Below are positions 43,839 to 52,520 of a DNA stretch of 64,000 bases, in pieces. The stretch is taken from positions 1 to 64,000 of the forward strand of contig CANQJV010000005.1 of NCBI GenBank assembly GCA_947624295.1, written 5' to 3'. The DNA is from an uncultured Ruminococcus sp. (lineage in GTDB: Bacteria; Bacillota; Clostridia; Oscillospirales; Ruminococcaceae). Every line of letters starts with the position of its first letter. Within the stretch, counting starts at the first letter, position 1. Both the position numbers and the translations under genes were made by a program. Under the pieces are notes generated by a model. That model was given only the letters and a program-made list of their open reading frames with translations. It did not search any database and had not been told where the DNA came from.

Positions 43839-44327
43839 TCAAGCAACAGGATTACCGCATTTTCCGCAGAATTTAGCACCGTCAGGCAATGTAGCACCGC
43901 ATTTTACGCAGACATTGACGCTTTCCGCCTGAATAACTTCAGGTGCAGGAGATTCAGGTGCTACGATAGTCGCACCGCATTGATTGCATATACGTGAATC
44001 TTTCGGGACAACTGCACCGCAGGCAGGGCAGATAATATTACCGTCAAGTAAAGAGAGTTGCTGTTTATCTGAAGCAATTTTATCTTCTTTCGCCCTGACA
44101 TCAGAGAAAACAGCACTGAATTGCGCATTATTGGGGTCAGTGTTGTAAATTTGTCTGCCGACATTCAGCAATATATCGTTGACTTCCGCAGTAAGTGTTT
44201 TTATTTCTTTATTAAGGCGATTTTTTTCAGACATTTTCTGATAACTTTCCTTGCCTGTTTCGATGCCTTTGTCAACAGTATCACTGACTTTTCCGGCAAA
44301 TCCCATCATAGTTTCCTTAAAACCCAT
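43839..44327 (-). CDS. Coiled-coil protein with two C-terminal zinc ribbons, 162 aa
   Basis: Residues 1-95 are helical (SDTVDKGIETGKESYQKMSE, then RLNKEIKTLTAEVNDILL). Two zinc ribbons follow: CPACGAVVPKDSRICNQCG and CVKCGATLPDGAKFCGKCG. No enzyme motif. Similar proteins are common in Ruminococcaceae and their function is unknown. The ATG at 44327 has GGAGG 9 bases upstream, so the extra 16 residues of the ORF track are not translated. It may be read with the upstream phosphorylase gene, 28 bases away. Confidence 0.8.
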   Translation of the reverse strand: MGFKETMMGFAGKVSDTVDKGIETGKESYQKMSEKNRLNKEIKTLTAEVNDILLNVGRQIYNTDPNNAQFSAVFSDVRAKEDKIASDKQQLSLLDGNIICPACGAVVPKDSRICNQCGATIVAPESPAPEVIQAESVNVCVKCGATLPDGAKFCGKCGNPVA

Positions 44328-44355
44328 TGTTATAATCCTCCTGTAAGTAATATAT

Positions 44356-45645
44356 TTATGTAAGCGTAGAAACATCGGAAGTAAGCGTTCTGAATTTCAA
44401 GGCATTATAAGCCCTCATAGCTACTTCTGAAAAATCACTGCAAACATTTGAATATAGAGTCATAAGCGGAGCATCGACTGAAATTTTGTCGCCGACTGAA
44501 AATTCGAGTACAATGCCTGCTGTAGTGTCAATTTCATCATCTTTTGCAATTCTTCCCGCACCTAAAAGAAGTGATGCCATACCGAGTTCTTCCGTATTTA
44601 CAGAAATTATCTGCACATCTTTCGGGGCATATATGACATGACTGTATTTAGCTTTCGGCAATAATTCAACGTCATTGCAAATATCGCCGTCACCGCCGTG
44701 AAGTATTACAGTTTTCCTGAATGCTCTCAGAGCATCGCCCGAAGATACAGCATTTTTCGCCATTGCAACGCATTCCTCGTGAGTACCTCTGCCGGCGAGT
44801 TCCAGAATATCTGCTGAAAGTTCAATACAAGTATCGTAAAGTCTGCCTTTTATTTTCCCCTGAAGAAGTTCAACAGCCTCACGTACTTCCAGAGCATTGC
44901 CGATACAGTGCCCGAGAGGTTCGTTCATATCAGTGACAACAGCACGGCATTTTTTACCTGCCGATTTACCGACTTTCTCCATAAGTTCGGCGAGTTTGTG
45001 AGCATCTTCCTTTGTTTTCATAAATGCACCCGTTCCCCATTTCACGTCAAGCAACAGGCAATCTGCATTTACAGCGAGTTTTTTACTCATAACGCTTGCG
45101 CAAATCAGAGGTATACTGTCAACTGTTCCGGTAGCGTTGCGGAGAGCGTATATTTTCTTATCGGCAGGAGCTATTTTTTCACTTTGCGAGATAACAGAAA
45201 AGCCTGTTGTTTTCACAATATCGATAAATTCAGCCGACGGGATTTCGGTACGATAACCGCTTATACTTTCGAGTTTATCAATAGTACCGCCTGTATGACC
45301 AAGACCACGCCCTGACATTTTAGGCATTGCCACACCGCACGATGCAACAACAGGCGCAATAATAAGAGTAGTCTTGTCCCCTACTCCGCCTGTACTATGC
45401 TTGTCTGCTGTAACACGCCCTATATCCGCATTCAGGTCGAGAGTGATACCCGTATCACGCATAGCAAAAGTGAGTGCAATTGTTTCAGATTCAGTAAGAC
45501 TGTTAATGCATACAGCCATAAGCCACGCTGACATCTGATAATCGGGGATTTCTCCGGAAGTAAAACCATTTACAAGATACTGTATTTCTTCATTTGTAAG
45601 AGGGACTGCTTTTTTTGTTTTGTTAATTATATCAATTGGATTCAC
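44356..45645 (-). CDS. pdp: Pyrimidine-nucleoside (thymidine) phosphorylase, 429 aa
   Basis: Phosphorolyses thymidine, deoxyuridine and often uridine to base and (deoxy)ribose 1-phosphate in nucleoside salvage. The family signature MSGRGLGHTGGTIDKLESI is present, with the phosphate-binding KHSTGGVGDKTTL before it. Normal length. I chose the GTG at 45645 because AAGGAGG lies 8 bases upstream; the GTG three codons earlier would touch the RBS. Confidence 0.93.
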   Translation of the reverse strand: MNPIDIINKTKKAVPLTNEEIQYLVNGFTSGEIPDYQMSAWLMAVCINSLTESETIALTFAMRDTGITLDLNADIGRVTADKHSTGGVGDKTTLIIAPVVASCGVAMPKMSGRGLGHTGGTIDKLESISGYRTEIPSAEFIDIVKTTGFSVISQSEKIAPADKKIYALRNATGTVDSIPLICASVMSKKLAVNADCLLLDVKWGTGAFMKTKEDAHKLAELMEKVGKSAGKKCRAVVTDMNEPLGHCIGNALEVREAVELLQGKIKGRLYDTCIELSADILELAGRGTHEECVAMAKNAVSSGDALRAFRKTVILHGGDGDICNDVELLPKAKYSHVIYAPKDVQIISVNTEELGMASLLLGAGRIAKDDEIDTTAGIVLEFSVGDKISVDAPLMTLYSNVCSDFSEVAMRAYNALKFRTLTSDVSTLT

Positions 45646-45723
45646 AAATTCCACCTCCTTAATTTATATCATAACATATTTTTCATAAAAAGTCAATAGA
45701 TTTTCGAAAAAAATATGTAAAAT

Positions 45724-45978
45724 TCATATATATTTTATAATCACAAGACAAGCAACAAACGGCACGCCCAGAACCGCACTTCCGCATATATTGAAAACGT
45801 TCAAAGGCAAATCCGCATTTATAATTCCGCCGTATCTGTTCACAAGAATAAGCGCAGTAAGACCTGTAAGCATACCGAATATTGCTGTTGAAAACCGTTT
45901 CTGCCGTTTGCTGTAATATGTAATCATAATCAGCACAACCACGGCACACGCTATTAAAAATATAGTTTCCGTATTCAT
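45724..45978 (-). CDS. BofA-like small membrane protein (pro-sigma-K processing inhibitor family), 84 aa
   Basis: Membrane segments at about 4-21, 30-46 and 58-84. The C-terminal half (LPLNVFNICGSAVLGVPF) matches the conserved LPxNxxN...LGxPG pattern of BofA proteins, which hold the SpoIVFB protease inactive during sporulation. The last Gly of the family motif is Phe here. The small upstream genes at 45991-46790 appear to be in the same operon. Whether this organism forms spores cannot be judged from the window. Confidence 0.75.
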   Translation of the reverse strand: MNTETIFLIACAVVVLIMITYYSKRQKRFSTAIFGMLTGLTALILVNRYGGIINADLPLNVFNICGSAVLGVPFVACLVIIKYI

Positions 45979-45990
45979 TTTATACCTCTT

Positions 45991-46158
45991 TTATAGTAGT
46001 ATATATCCCAATGCAAGAATAAGTTTCATATCTCCGCCGTCTTTTATCAGCAGAAAAAGCAGTGCAATAATAAGAAGTGTATCCCTGTCAATTCCGGACG
46101 GCAGATTTTTTTCAGGTTCAGGCATTTTATTTTCAGGCATATTGCAGTAAACCGACAT
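45991..46158 (-). CDS. Small single-span membrane protein, 55 aa
   Basis: Below the ORF-track length limit. ATG at 46158 with GTAGGAGG about 6 bases upstream. The protein has a polar N-terminus (MSVYCNMPENKMPEPEKN) then a hydrophobic segment TLLIIALLFLLI, a KDGGD turn and a second hydrophobic stretch to the end (LILALGYILL). It fits tightly between the genes on either side (11 and 12 bases). Function unknown; the arrangement resembles small spore or membrane accessory proteins. Confidence 0.7.
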   Translation of the reverse strand: MSVYCNMPENKMPEPEKNLPSGIDRDTLLIIALLFLLIKDGGDMKLILALGYILL

Positions 46159-46169
46159 TTTTGTTCCTC

Positions 46170-46529
46170 CTACAGAATATTGTTAAGTAATCCGCTTTCC
46201 TTTGCCATATTGTAGACAGTTATCAGTTTCAGCATTTTCACTGCTTTATCAAGTTTAAGCTGTTTCTGCTCACTCAGATGCGGACGGAGTGCAAGCAGAA
46301 GTTGTGTATTCTTATCCTGCTGATTGAAAGTATTTGCAAGACTGACAAGACCCATAATCTGCTCCATATCAGGCATATCGCCGTTACCGGAACAGTTTTC
46401 CTGAACATTGCTTTCCGGAGAGTCATTACTGATTTCTCCGGATTTCAACATTTCAGCAAGTTCAGCAATCTGTCTCATACTCTCTTTATCTGACAGGATT
46501 CCTGAAATTTTATTCATTATATCGTCCAA
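46170..46529 (-). CDS. Hypothetical helical protein, 119 aa
   Basis: No signal peptide or membrane span. Helix (residues 1-32), an acidic Ser/Asn-rich linker (32-52), and two further helices (SLANTFNQQDKNTQLLLALRPHLSEQ). This pattern is seen in uncharacterised clostridial proteins coded beside small membrane proteins. RBS present. Start overlaps nothing; 9 bases after the upstream gene. Confidence 0.7.
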   Translation of the reverse strand: MDDIMNKISGILSDKESMRQIAELAEMLKSGEISNDSPESNVQENCSGNGDMPDMEQIMGLVSLANTFNQQDKNTQLLLALRPHLSEQKQLKLDKAVKMLKLITVYNMAKESGLLNNIL

Positions 46530-46538
46530 AACAGCACC

Positions 46539-46790
46539 TTATTTCTTCCCTGATATTTTTTCGTAAAGTGCTTTTGCTTGTGGGGTACTCATCAATTTTT
46601 CGATGATTTTGGGATTATTTACAGCCATTTTGAATTTATCCGCTTCACTTTTATTCATTCCAGCCAGTGCGCTGTCGAATTTACCTTCCTCCAGTTCTTT
46701 CCGTAACTGTTCAGGCGGTACACCTATTTTCCTGCTTACCTCGTTAAGCAAGCCGTTGAGTTGATTTTTGTCAATACTGTTTTTGTCCAT
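46539..46790 (-). CDS. Hypothetical helical protein, 83 aa
   Basis: Charged helical protein (NQLNGLLNEVSRKIGVPPEQLRKELEEGKF; KALYEKISGKK). No membrane segment. The ATG at 46790 has AAGGAG upstream, so the 99-residue ORF is 16 residues too long. First gene of an operon with the 119-aa, 55-aa and BofA-like proteins. Function unknown. Confidence 0.7.
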   Translation of the reverse strand: MDKNSIDKNQLNGLLNEVSRKIGVPPEQLRKELEEGKFDSALAGMNKSEADKFKMAVNNPKIIEKLMSTPQAKALYEKISGKK

Positions 46791-46843
46791 AAAAATAATC
46801 TCCTTACTATGAAAATTTGATTGCAATTCTGATTGCAATTTTA

Positions 46844-46872
46844 ATTATAAAACTGCAATTTTAGTTTGTAAA
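46844..46872 (-). promoter_or_regulatory. Promoter of the small-protein/bofA operon
   Basis: On the minus strand TTTACA, 17 bases, TATAAT. The leader contains the direct repeat ATTGCAATCA.. ATTGCAATCA. Confidence 0.65.
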
Positions 46873-46891
46873 TTTAATTTTATTAAAACTA

Positions 46892-46920
46892 TTGTAAAAA
46901 TTACGTTTATATGGTATAAT
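46892..46920 (+). promoter_or_regulatory. Promoter of the phosphodiesterase gene
   Basis: TTGTAA, 17 bases ending TATGG, TATAAT with extended -10. Confidence 0.75.
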
Positions 46921-46937
46921 TATTATAACGTTCCTTA

Positions 46938-46975
46938 AGGCAACACCGCACAAAGAACGCCTGACGGATTTGCCT
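46938..46975. mobile_element. Short remnant of the AGGCAACACCGCAC MITE family, copy E
   Basis: AGGCAACACCGCACAAAGAACGCC is nearly the same as the right end of copy A. The far end TTTGCCT is inverted. Only 38 bp remain, in the leader of the phosphodiesterase gene. Confidence 0.6.
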
Positions 46976-47000
46976 TAATTTTTTGCTATGGAGGTTTTTT

Positions 47001-47489
47001 ATGCGTATTATTGTTATCTCAGACACTCACGGAAATGTTCATGCCATCGAAACAGTTTTTCTCCGCAATCACGATGCTGACCTTTTTATTCACCTCGGCG
47101 ACGGTGAAAGAGACCTCGACAGTTTCCTCAATGAACACGCAGACTATACTGATAAAACTATTCACGTCTGCGGAAACTGCGATATGGGCAGTTTAAGTCC
47201 CGGATTTGTTGTTCTGCCTGTTTTCGGTCATAAGATTTTCGCTACTCACGGTCATCTTTTCGCCGCAAAAAACGGTCTTGAAATCCTGAAACGTACCGCA
47301 AAAGAAAATGATTGTGATATTGTCCTTTACGGTCACACTCACACTCGCTACAACAAAAAAGAGGACGGTTTATATATCCTCAATCCCGGAAGTGCAAGCT
47401 GTCCATACGACGGTACTGCGCCATCATTCGGTCATGTTGATATATTCTACTCCGGAGTTGTCACAAATATCGCCGATATAGATATATAA
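47001..47489 (+). CDS. YfcE-family metallophosphoesterase, 162 aa
   Basis: Calcineurin-like fold with the full set of metal-site motifs: ISDTHGN, HLGDGERD, CGNCD, ATHGH and LYGHTHT. YfcE-type enzymes hydrolyse phosphodiesters; the natural substrate is not known. The ATG at 47001 follows GGAGG by 6 bases. Next gene 39 bases downstream. Confidence 0.9.
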   Translation: MRIIVISDTHGNVHAIETVFLRNHDADLFIHLGDGERDLDSFLNEHADYTDKTIHVCGNCDMGSLSPGFVVLPVFGHKIFATHGHLFAAKNGLEILKRTAKENDCDIVLYGHTHTRYNKKEDGLYILNPGSASCPYDGTAPSFGHVDIFYSGVVTNIADIDI

Positions 47490-47528
47490 TATGCTGTATC
47501 TGCTAAAAATGCTACAGGAGTGAATAAA

Positions 47529-48113
47529 GTGAAATCAATTGACGAAATGGCACGTAATGCTAAACTTATGAAGCAATGCAACAGGATTTACAATACTGTT
47601 GTTACAGTATATGCCGTAATATGTGCTTTTTATGCAGGAGTAACTCTTTTTATGCTTTTTCTCGGTCAGGCTCTTAACCCTTTACCGCCGTTTATTGACG
47701 GGATTATCCTCAAAGGCGCATTATTTTTCTGCGGTCTTATGGCTTGCTATAAACACGATACAAAATATACTCTTTTTGCAATTGTAATTATGGTGATTTC
47801 AGTTTTCATCAGTGACGCTATAAACGGTATCATAGCTGTTGTGACAGTGATTCTGTCAGTTGTCACGGCATACACAAACAGGCAATACCATTATCTCGAA
47901 AATCAATTCGGTTTCCCGTATTTCAATGAACGGTTCGAAGAACAAAATCTTGATATTCGCCAAAGCAATATAAAAGATAGTTACCGTCAGAATTACGAAC
48001 GTATGATGAAAACTTCATCTGCTGATATGGACGATGTTTCCACGGAAAATAACACGCCTGATTCCGACGGAAAACAAAATAACAGCGATTCTGATTTAAT
48101 GGACAGTATATGA
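47529..48113 (+). CDS. Hypothetical membrane protein, 194 aa
   Basis: Residues 20-115 hold about four membrane segments (YAVICAFYAGVTLFMLFLG; GALFFCGLMACY; LFAIVIMVISVFIS; GIIAVVTVILSVVTAY). The last 80 residues are polar and acidic, probably cytoplasmic (HYLENQFGFPYFNERFEEQN). The GTG at 47529 has AGGAG 8 bases upstream. Family not recognised. Terminator directly after the stop. Confidence 0.75.
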   Translation: MKSIDEMARNAKLMKQCNRIYNTVVTVYAVICAFYAGVTLFMLFLGQALNPLPPFIDGIILKGALFFCGLMACYKHDTKYTLFAIVIMVISVFISDAINGIIAVVTVILSVVTAYTNRQYHYLENQFGFPYFNERFEEQNLDIRQSNIKDSYRQNYERMMKTSSADMDDVSTENNTPDSDGKQNNSDSDLMDSI

Positions 48114-48146
48114 AAAACTCCGCATTTTTACGTGCGGAGCTTTTTG
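48113..48146. terminator. Terminator between converging genes
   Basis: CTCCGCA and TGCGGAG pair with flanking A-run and T-run, so it can work in both directions. Confidence 0.85.
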
Positions 48147-48326
48147 TTAATAAGCAGTTATAATATTTTCAACATATTTTTTCATTTCGTCTTTTGATTC
48201 AACAGCGTGAGTACCGCTGACAACCTGCCATTTTTTCTGTTCGGGTAAACTCTCAAATTTCTGCATTGCTTCGGGATTCATAGAGAGAGCCGTCCCGAAA
48301 TTTACAGGCATACTTGATTTATCCAT
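48147..48326 (-). CDS. Hypothetical small protein, 59 aa
   Basis: MDKSSMPVNFGTALSMNPEA, then FESLPEQKKWQVVSGTHAV and a helical end (KDEMKKYVENIITAY). Resembles short Firmicutes proteins with an FGxALxxNxxAMxxFxxL pattern. Function unknown. The ATG at 48326 follows AAAGGAG. It lies 50 bases after queF. Confidence 0.7.
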   Translation of the reverse strand: MDKSSMPVNFGTALSMNPEAMQKFESLPEQKKWQVVSGTHAVESKDEMKKYVENIITAY

Positions 48327-48375
48327 AGCGTACAACTCCTTTCAAGAGAATTATATGCTACGGATTCTGTTTTAT

Positions 48376-48873
48376 TCAGCGGTTATCAATTGTTTCGGGG
48401 TGTAAATCATGGTGTGAAAGCCTGTCCCACGCAACCTGCTCCCATTTTGTATTCGGTGCGCCGTAATTGCAGTACGGGTCTATCGATATACCGCCTCTTG
48501 GGAGGAATTTCCCCCATACTTCTATATATTTCGGGCTCATCAGTTTAATTAAATCATTCATAATAATATTTATGCAGTCCTCGTGGAAATCGCCGTGATT
48601 CCTGAAACTGAACAGGTATAATTTCAGAGACTTGCTTTCAACCATTTTTTCAGACGGCACGTATGATATATATATACTCGCAAAATCAGGCTGTCCTGTA
48701 ATCGGGCAAAGGCTTGTAAATTCAGGGCAATTGAACTTGACGAAATAATCTCTTTCAGGGTGTTTGTTGGGGAATGTTTCCAGTAAATCAGGGTTATAAT
48801 CCTGCGGATATTTCGTGTTCTGATTCCCTAAAAGCGTAATATCGCCTTTTTCTGAGTCACTTCTTCCTGCCAT
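48376..48873 (-). CDS. queF: NADPH-dependent 7-cyano-7-deazaguanine reductase QueF
   Basis: Reduces preQ0 to preQ1, the last step before insertion into tRNA for queuosine. 165 residues, the short (YkvM-type) form. [16 protein letters not shown] carries the active-site Cys region, and [20 protein letters not shown] is the QueF signature. Last gene of the queD-queE-folE-queC-queF operon. Confidence 0.95.
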   Translation of the reverse strand: MAGRSDSEKGDITLLGNQNTKYPQDYNPDLLETFPNKHPERDYFVKFNCPEFTSLCPITGQPDFASIYISYVPSEKMVESKSLKLYLFSFRNHGDFHEDCINIIMNDLIKLMSPKYIEVWGKFLPRGGISIDPYCNYGAPNTKWEQVAWDRLSHHDLHPETIDNR

Positions 48874-48877
48874 TATA

Positions 48878-49570
48878 TTACACTCCTTCCGTAAGCATAA
48901 GCGGGTCTTTTACGCCGTTCGCCTCAAATGCCTTTATTCTGTCACGGCAAGTCCCGCACACTCCGCACGGTTTACCGTTACCCTCGTAACAACTCCACGT
49001 CATTTCATACGGTACTTTCAATTCAAGACCTGTTTTTACAACGTCTTTTTTAGTTGAATTAACAAACGGTGCGACAATTTCAAGTTGTTTTCCACTGCCG
49101 ATATATACCGCCTCATTCATAGCCCTGTTGAACTCGTCACTGCAATCGGGGTAAGCGTTACCGGCTGAATCATCGCTATGCGCTCCGTAGTAAATCACAC
49201 TGCAACCATTTGACAGCGCAATACTTGACGCTGACGCAAGAAAAAGACCGTTCCTGAACGGCACATATGTAGATACAGGTTTACCGTTCGTCTTAGTGAG
49301 CTGTTCCGCATAACTTTCCTGAGGTATTTCCTCGTCGGACTGCTCCAGAAGTGAACAGTTGCTATCAGCGAAAATCTTAGTCAAATCAAGCGTTTTCAGC
49401 TGTACATTGTAAAACTCCGCTATTTTCTCCGCCGACTGTATTTCCCTGACGTGCTTTTGCCCGTAATATACGGACAATGCTATAACATTTTCTGCTCCGT
49501 ACTTTTCCACGGCAAGCGCAAGGCAAGTTGTGCTGTCAACTCCGCCACTGAATAAAACAAGTGCTTTCAT
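48878..49570 (-). CDS. queC: 7-cyano-7-deazaguanine synthase QueC
   Basis: Makes preQ0 from 7-carboxy-7-deazaguanine, ammonia and [19 protein letters not shown] is the PP-loop, and the C-terminal zinc site is the cysteine set in [18 protein letters not shown]. 230 residues, normal. 15 bases after folE and 4 bases before queF. Confidence 0.95.
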   Translation of the reverse strand: MKALVLFSGGVDSTTCLALAVEKYGAENVIALSVYYGQKHVREIQSAEKIAEFYNVQLKTLDLTKIFADSNCSLLEQSDEEIPQESYAEQLTKTNGKPVSTYVPFRNGLFLASASSIALSNGCSVIYYGAHSDDSAGNAYPDCSDEFNRAMNEAVYIGSGKQLEIVAPFVNSTKKDVVKTGLELKVPYEMTWSCYEGNGKPCGVCGTCRDRIKAFEANGVKDPLMLTEGV

Positions 49571-49585
49571 AGTAATAATACTCCT

Positions 49586-50146
49586 TTAACCCAGAAGATT
49601 CTGCAAATCCCTGTTATTTTTGAATGCTCCGGTATATGTGCGTGTTTCAGTCCGTGCGGACGGATTACGTATTCCCCGTGCCGTCATGCAACTATGTGAA
49701 CCGATAATTTTCACGCCGACATCTTCAGAACCTGATGCTTCCGCAATAATTTCAGCAATATCCCTGCCGAGACGTTCCTGTAACTGTAACCGTTTCGCTG
49801 CCATATCGCATATTCTTGCTATTTTACTCAGCCCTAACACTTTACCGTGCGGAATGTATGCAACATTCACGGTCATATCGTACATAAGCGCAAGATGATG
49901 TTCGCAATAGCTGAACACGGTTATATCTTTCATCACCACAACTTCATGCTCGCCTTTATTTTCAGACGGGAATGTTTTCCCGAACATCTGCGCTATTTCG
50001 TGATTCGTGTACTCTGTCCCCTCAAGTACCTCCTCAAGCATACCTGCAACACGTTCAGGAGTGTCAAGCAAGCCTTCTCTGTCAGGATTTTCGCCGATTG
50101 CCTCAAGAAGTCCACGTATATGGAATTTTATTGCCTCCCTGTCCAT
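49586..50146 (-). CDS. folE: GTP cyclohydrolase I FolE
   Basis: Converts GTP to 7,8-dihydroneopterin triphosphate, the shared first step for folate and queuosine. Zinc and active-site residues are visible in FSYCEHHL and SHSCMTARGI. 186 residues. The ATG at 50146 has AGAGGTG upstream and starts just after the queE stop. Its place in the que operon suggests it serves queuosine synthesis. Confidence 0.95.
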   Translation of the reverse strand: MDREAIKFHIRGLLEAIGENPDREGLLDTPERVAGMLEEVLEGTEYTNHEIAQMFGKTFPSENKGEHEVVVMKDITVFSYCEHHLALMYDMTVNVAYIPHGKVLGLSKIARICDMAAKRLQLQERLGRDIAEIIAEASGSEDVGVKIIGSHSCMTARGIRNPSARTETRTYTGAFKNNRDLQNLLG

Positions 50147-50147
50147 T

Positions 50148-50807
50148 TCAAACACCTCTTTCATCAGGATTCCATATGAATTTATGCAACTGTAATTGCA
50201 GTCTTACGTTATTTAACTTATTTTCTGCCATAAAATCAACAATTTCAGCAGGATTTATTTTATTAAAAACAGGGCTTATATATACAAGGCATTTTTTAGT
50301 TAAATCAAATTTATTTATAATATACAGCGTTTTTTCGAGGTCAGACCTGCTCCCCGCAACGAATTTCACAACATCACCGTCAGCAAGATACTTGTAATTA
50401 TCAGTAAGCATTGCTTTCTCCATACCACTCACGGGTAATTTATAGTCAAGCGTGAAATGCGGTCTGTATTCCTGCCGACTTAGTTCAGCAATCGATATAC
50501 TGCCGTTAGTTTCAATTTCGACGCTGTTCCCCTGTTTTATGAGCAATTCCACAAGTCCGCCTATGTCACTTTGGAGCAGAGGTTCTCCGCCTGTAAGAGT
50601 AACATTTTTAACGCCTGTATCGCCTATATATTCAGCTATTTCATCAGCCGTCATAATTTCAGCGTGTGCATTTTCATCATTTGCCCATTTCGTATCGCAA
50701 TAAGAACAGTTCAGATTACATCGCCTGAACCTGATAAATACAGCCAGTTCCCCTGCCCTGCAACCCTCGCCGTTTATGCTTATGAATTTTTCAACTACCG
50801 GAAACAT
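50148..50807 (-). CDS. queE: 7-carboxy-7-deazaguanine synthase QueE
   Basis: Radical SAM enzyme that contracts 6-carboxytetrahydropterin to 7-carboxy-7-deazaguanine. FRRCNLNCSYCDT holds the CxxxCxxC cluster motif, and VTLTGGEPLLQ binds SAM. The ATG at 50807 follows GAGGTG and gives the usual short QueE N-terminus. It starts 2 bases after the end of queD. Confidence 0.95.
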   Translation of the reverse strand: MFPVVEKFISINGEGCRAGELAVFIRFRRCNLNCSYCDTKWANDENAHAEIMTADEIAEYIGDTGVKNVTLTGGEPLLQSDIGGLVELLIKQGNSVEIETNGSISIAELSRQEYRPHFTLDYKLPVSGMEKAMLTDNYKYLADGDVVKFVAGSRSDLEKTLYIINKFDLTKKCLVYISPVFNKINPAEIVDFMAENKLNNVRLQLQLHKFIWNPDERGV

Positions 50808-50808
50808 A

Positions 50809-51228
50809 CTACACCTCATAGACTGCGCAATTATCGGGAGTTTCATACACCGTGACCGATTTCAGCACAAGCCCCTGCGCCAACAATTTCTCGTAGAAAC
50901 AGCGTGCGAAATTCTCCGCTGTCGGTCTGAACGGTACTTCAATCAGCCTGAAATTTTCGCTCTCCAATGCCTGTATTGTGGTCGGTTTAAGTGAATTTCT
51001 CTCGTAAATAAGGGCGTGGTCATAGTTATCAGCGAGTTCTCTGACGATTCTCTTCAAATCGCCGAAATCAGTCAGCATACCACGTTTTTCGCCTGATTCC
51101 TGTAATTCGTCGCCCATAGTGAGCACTTCAATGACCCAGTGATGACCGTGTATATTTGCACATTTACCGTTATAGCCGTGCAGAAAATGAGCACTGTCGA
51201 AATTTGCAGATATTTTGAGGTAATACAT
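50809..51228 (-). CDS. queD: 6-carboxy-5,6,7,8-tetrahydropterin synthase QueD
   Basis: Converts dihydroneopterin triphosphate to 6-carboxytetrahydropterin. The zinc-binding His are in FDSAHFLHGY and NIHGHHWVIEV, the active-site region is around MLTDFGDLK and NYDHALIYE. 139 residues. First gene of the queuosine operon, directly under a promoter with a leader of about 30 bases. Confidence 0.94.
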   Translation of the reverse strand: MYYLKISANFDSAHFLHGYNGKCANIHGHHWVIEVLTMGDELQESGEKRGMLTDFGDLKRIVRELADNYDHALIYERNSLKPTTIQALESENFRLIEVPFRPTAENFARCFYEKLLAQGLVLKSVTVYETPDNCAVYEV

Positions 51229-51264
51229 ATAAATCAGACTCCTTTACAGAAATTCACTTAAATC

Positions 51265-51293
51265 ATTATACCACATTTATACTTGTATTTCAA
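51265..51293 (-). promoter_or_regulatory. Promoter of the queuosine operon
   Basis: On the minus strand TTGAAA, 17 bases ending TGTGG, TATAAT. The leader is too short for a preQ1 riboswitch. Confidence 0.8.
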
Positions 51294-51383
51294 GAGTTTT
51301 GTAAAATTTAATATGCAAATCAACTTATTGCAGACGAATTATTTCCGGTAAGATAATCTGTATATTTATTTTTAACAAAACTA

Positions 51384-51412
51384 TTGCAAATTTGCGAAAA
51401 TTGTGGTATAAT
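51384..51412 (+). promoter_or_regulatory. Promoter of the PIN-like protein gene
   Basis: TTGCAA, 17 bases ending TGTGG, TATAAT with extended -10. Confidence 0.8.
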
Positions 51413-51447
51413 GTTATAAAATATATAATAAAGGAGGTTGATTGCCA

Positions 51448-52029
51448 GTGACGTACTATCTCATAGATTACGAAAATACCAACAGCAAAGGTCTTAAAGG
51501 CAGCGGTAAACTCAAGAAAAATGACCGCATATTTATTTTCTACTCCGAGAATGCCTCGAAAATCAATCTTGATTTTCTTGCTTCGCACGGTAAAGCTAAA
51601 ATAAATGCCATAAAAGTACCCGTCCGCAAACAGTCGCTTGATATGCATATAGCATCGTACATAGGTTTTCTCATAGGCAAAAGCAGGGAAAAAGCTGTCA
51701 GCTGCAAATATGTTATAATAAGCCGTGACAATGATTACGATAATATCATTGCTTTCTGGAAAAAACGTAAAATAGACATTTCAAGGCGTGAACATATTTC
51801 CGAAAAAAATATTGCTACCCAATATGACAAGCCGGAATATAATATCCTTGAAGTCGAATTGTTCAAATTTTTTGACAATCAGGAAGATACTGAAACTGTT
51901 ATAAATATTATCGAAAAATGCACAAGCAAAGTTGCGGTAAATAATTGTCTTATGCAGAAATTCAAGAATGGCAATCTCGTAAGGGAAATATATGAAATTA
52001 TAAGACCGTATCTTGATGACAAGTCATGA
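51448..52029 (+). CDS. PIN/NYN-like domain protein, 193 aa
   Basis: YYLIDYENTNSKGLKG has the first acidic residue of a PIN/NYN-type nuclease domain (IDYEN), SLDMHIASYIGFLIG a second conserved Asp segment, and ISRDNDYDNII a third. Such proteins often cut RNA. The last 60 residues are a helical tail of unknown function. The GTG at 51448 lies 10 bases after AAAGGAGG; the TTG at 51442 is too close. Single gene with its own promoter. Confidence 0.75.
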   Translation: MTYYLIDYENTNSKGLKGSGKLKKNDRIFIFYSENASKINLDFLASHGKAKINAIKVPVRKQSLDMHIASYIGFLIGKSREKAVSCKYVIISRDNDYDNIIAFWKKRKIDISRREHISEKNIATQYDKPEYNILEVELFKFFDNQEDTETVINIIEKCTSKVAVNNCLMQKFKNGNLVREIYEIIRPYLDDKS

Positions 52030-52445
52030 GCGGTGAGCCACCGCTGGCAGTTTCGCACTGAAGTCTGTTCAGGGAAATAGATACCTCTGCGGATTATGCA
52101 AGTGTATATTTTACATAGCAACTTAAAATTTAGGCGTCCCGGCGTACATTTCCCGATATTACGTTATTCAGGGCGTACAATTGGTACGCCTGTACAGCAC
52201 GGGATACGCCTTGCAATACGCCACTTGATACGCCAATTTTCCCGAAATATAGAGGAGAATACGCCGATACGCCATTTTTTGCAGTTGCTATATAAATATA
52301 CTGCACGCACTCCGCACGTCCTCTGCACACACTTCATAGCACGTACTATAGGGAAATGCACGCCTGCACGCCATTTTCTGAAGTTGCTATATATACGTTC
52401 CCAACGGTGAACATTTTTGTACGGGGGTCAACTCAAACAATTTTG
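52030..52445. repeat. Mosaic intergenic repeat, locus R3
   Basis: Starts with a GGTGAGCCACCG hairpin and CGCACTGAAGTCTGTTCAG module. A foldback unit then runs from TAGCAACTTAAAAT (52117) to GCAGTTGCTATATA (about 52305), with GGCGT.. on the left arm and ATACGCCGATACGCC on the right. A further half unit ends GAAGTTGCTATATA near 52391. Listed ORFs across it are not genes. Confidence 0.75.
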
Positions 52446-52520
52446 TACAAGTTGGCTGGGCAGGAAAAAAATAAAACTTTACTGAAAAAGAAAATCCCCT
52501 TGCATTGAGGGGATTTTTTA
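52446..52520 (-). terminator. Terminator hairpin joined to the CAGTAAAG repeat module
   Basis: On the minus strand AATCCCCT..AGGGGATT is followed by TTCTTTTTCAGTAAAG, then TTTTATTTTTTTCCTGCCC, the same order as at 34448-34505. It probably ends the dockerin gene transcript. Confidence 0.75.

Noticed and set aside
51229-51300. preQ1 riboswitch before the queuosine operon
   Set aside because: The promoter leaves a leader of only about 30 bases and no preQ1 aptamer pattern is visible.
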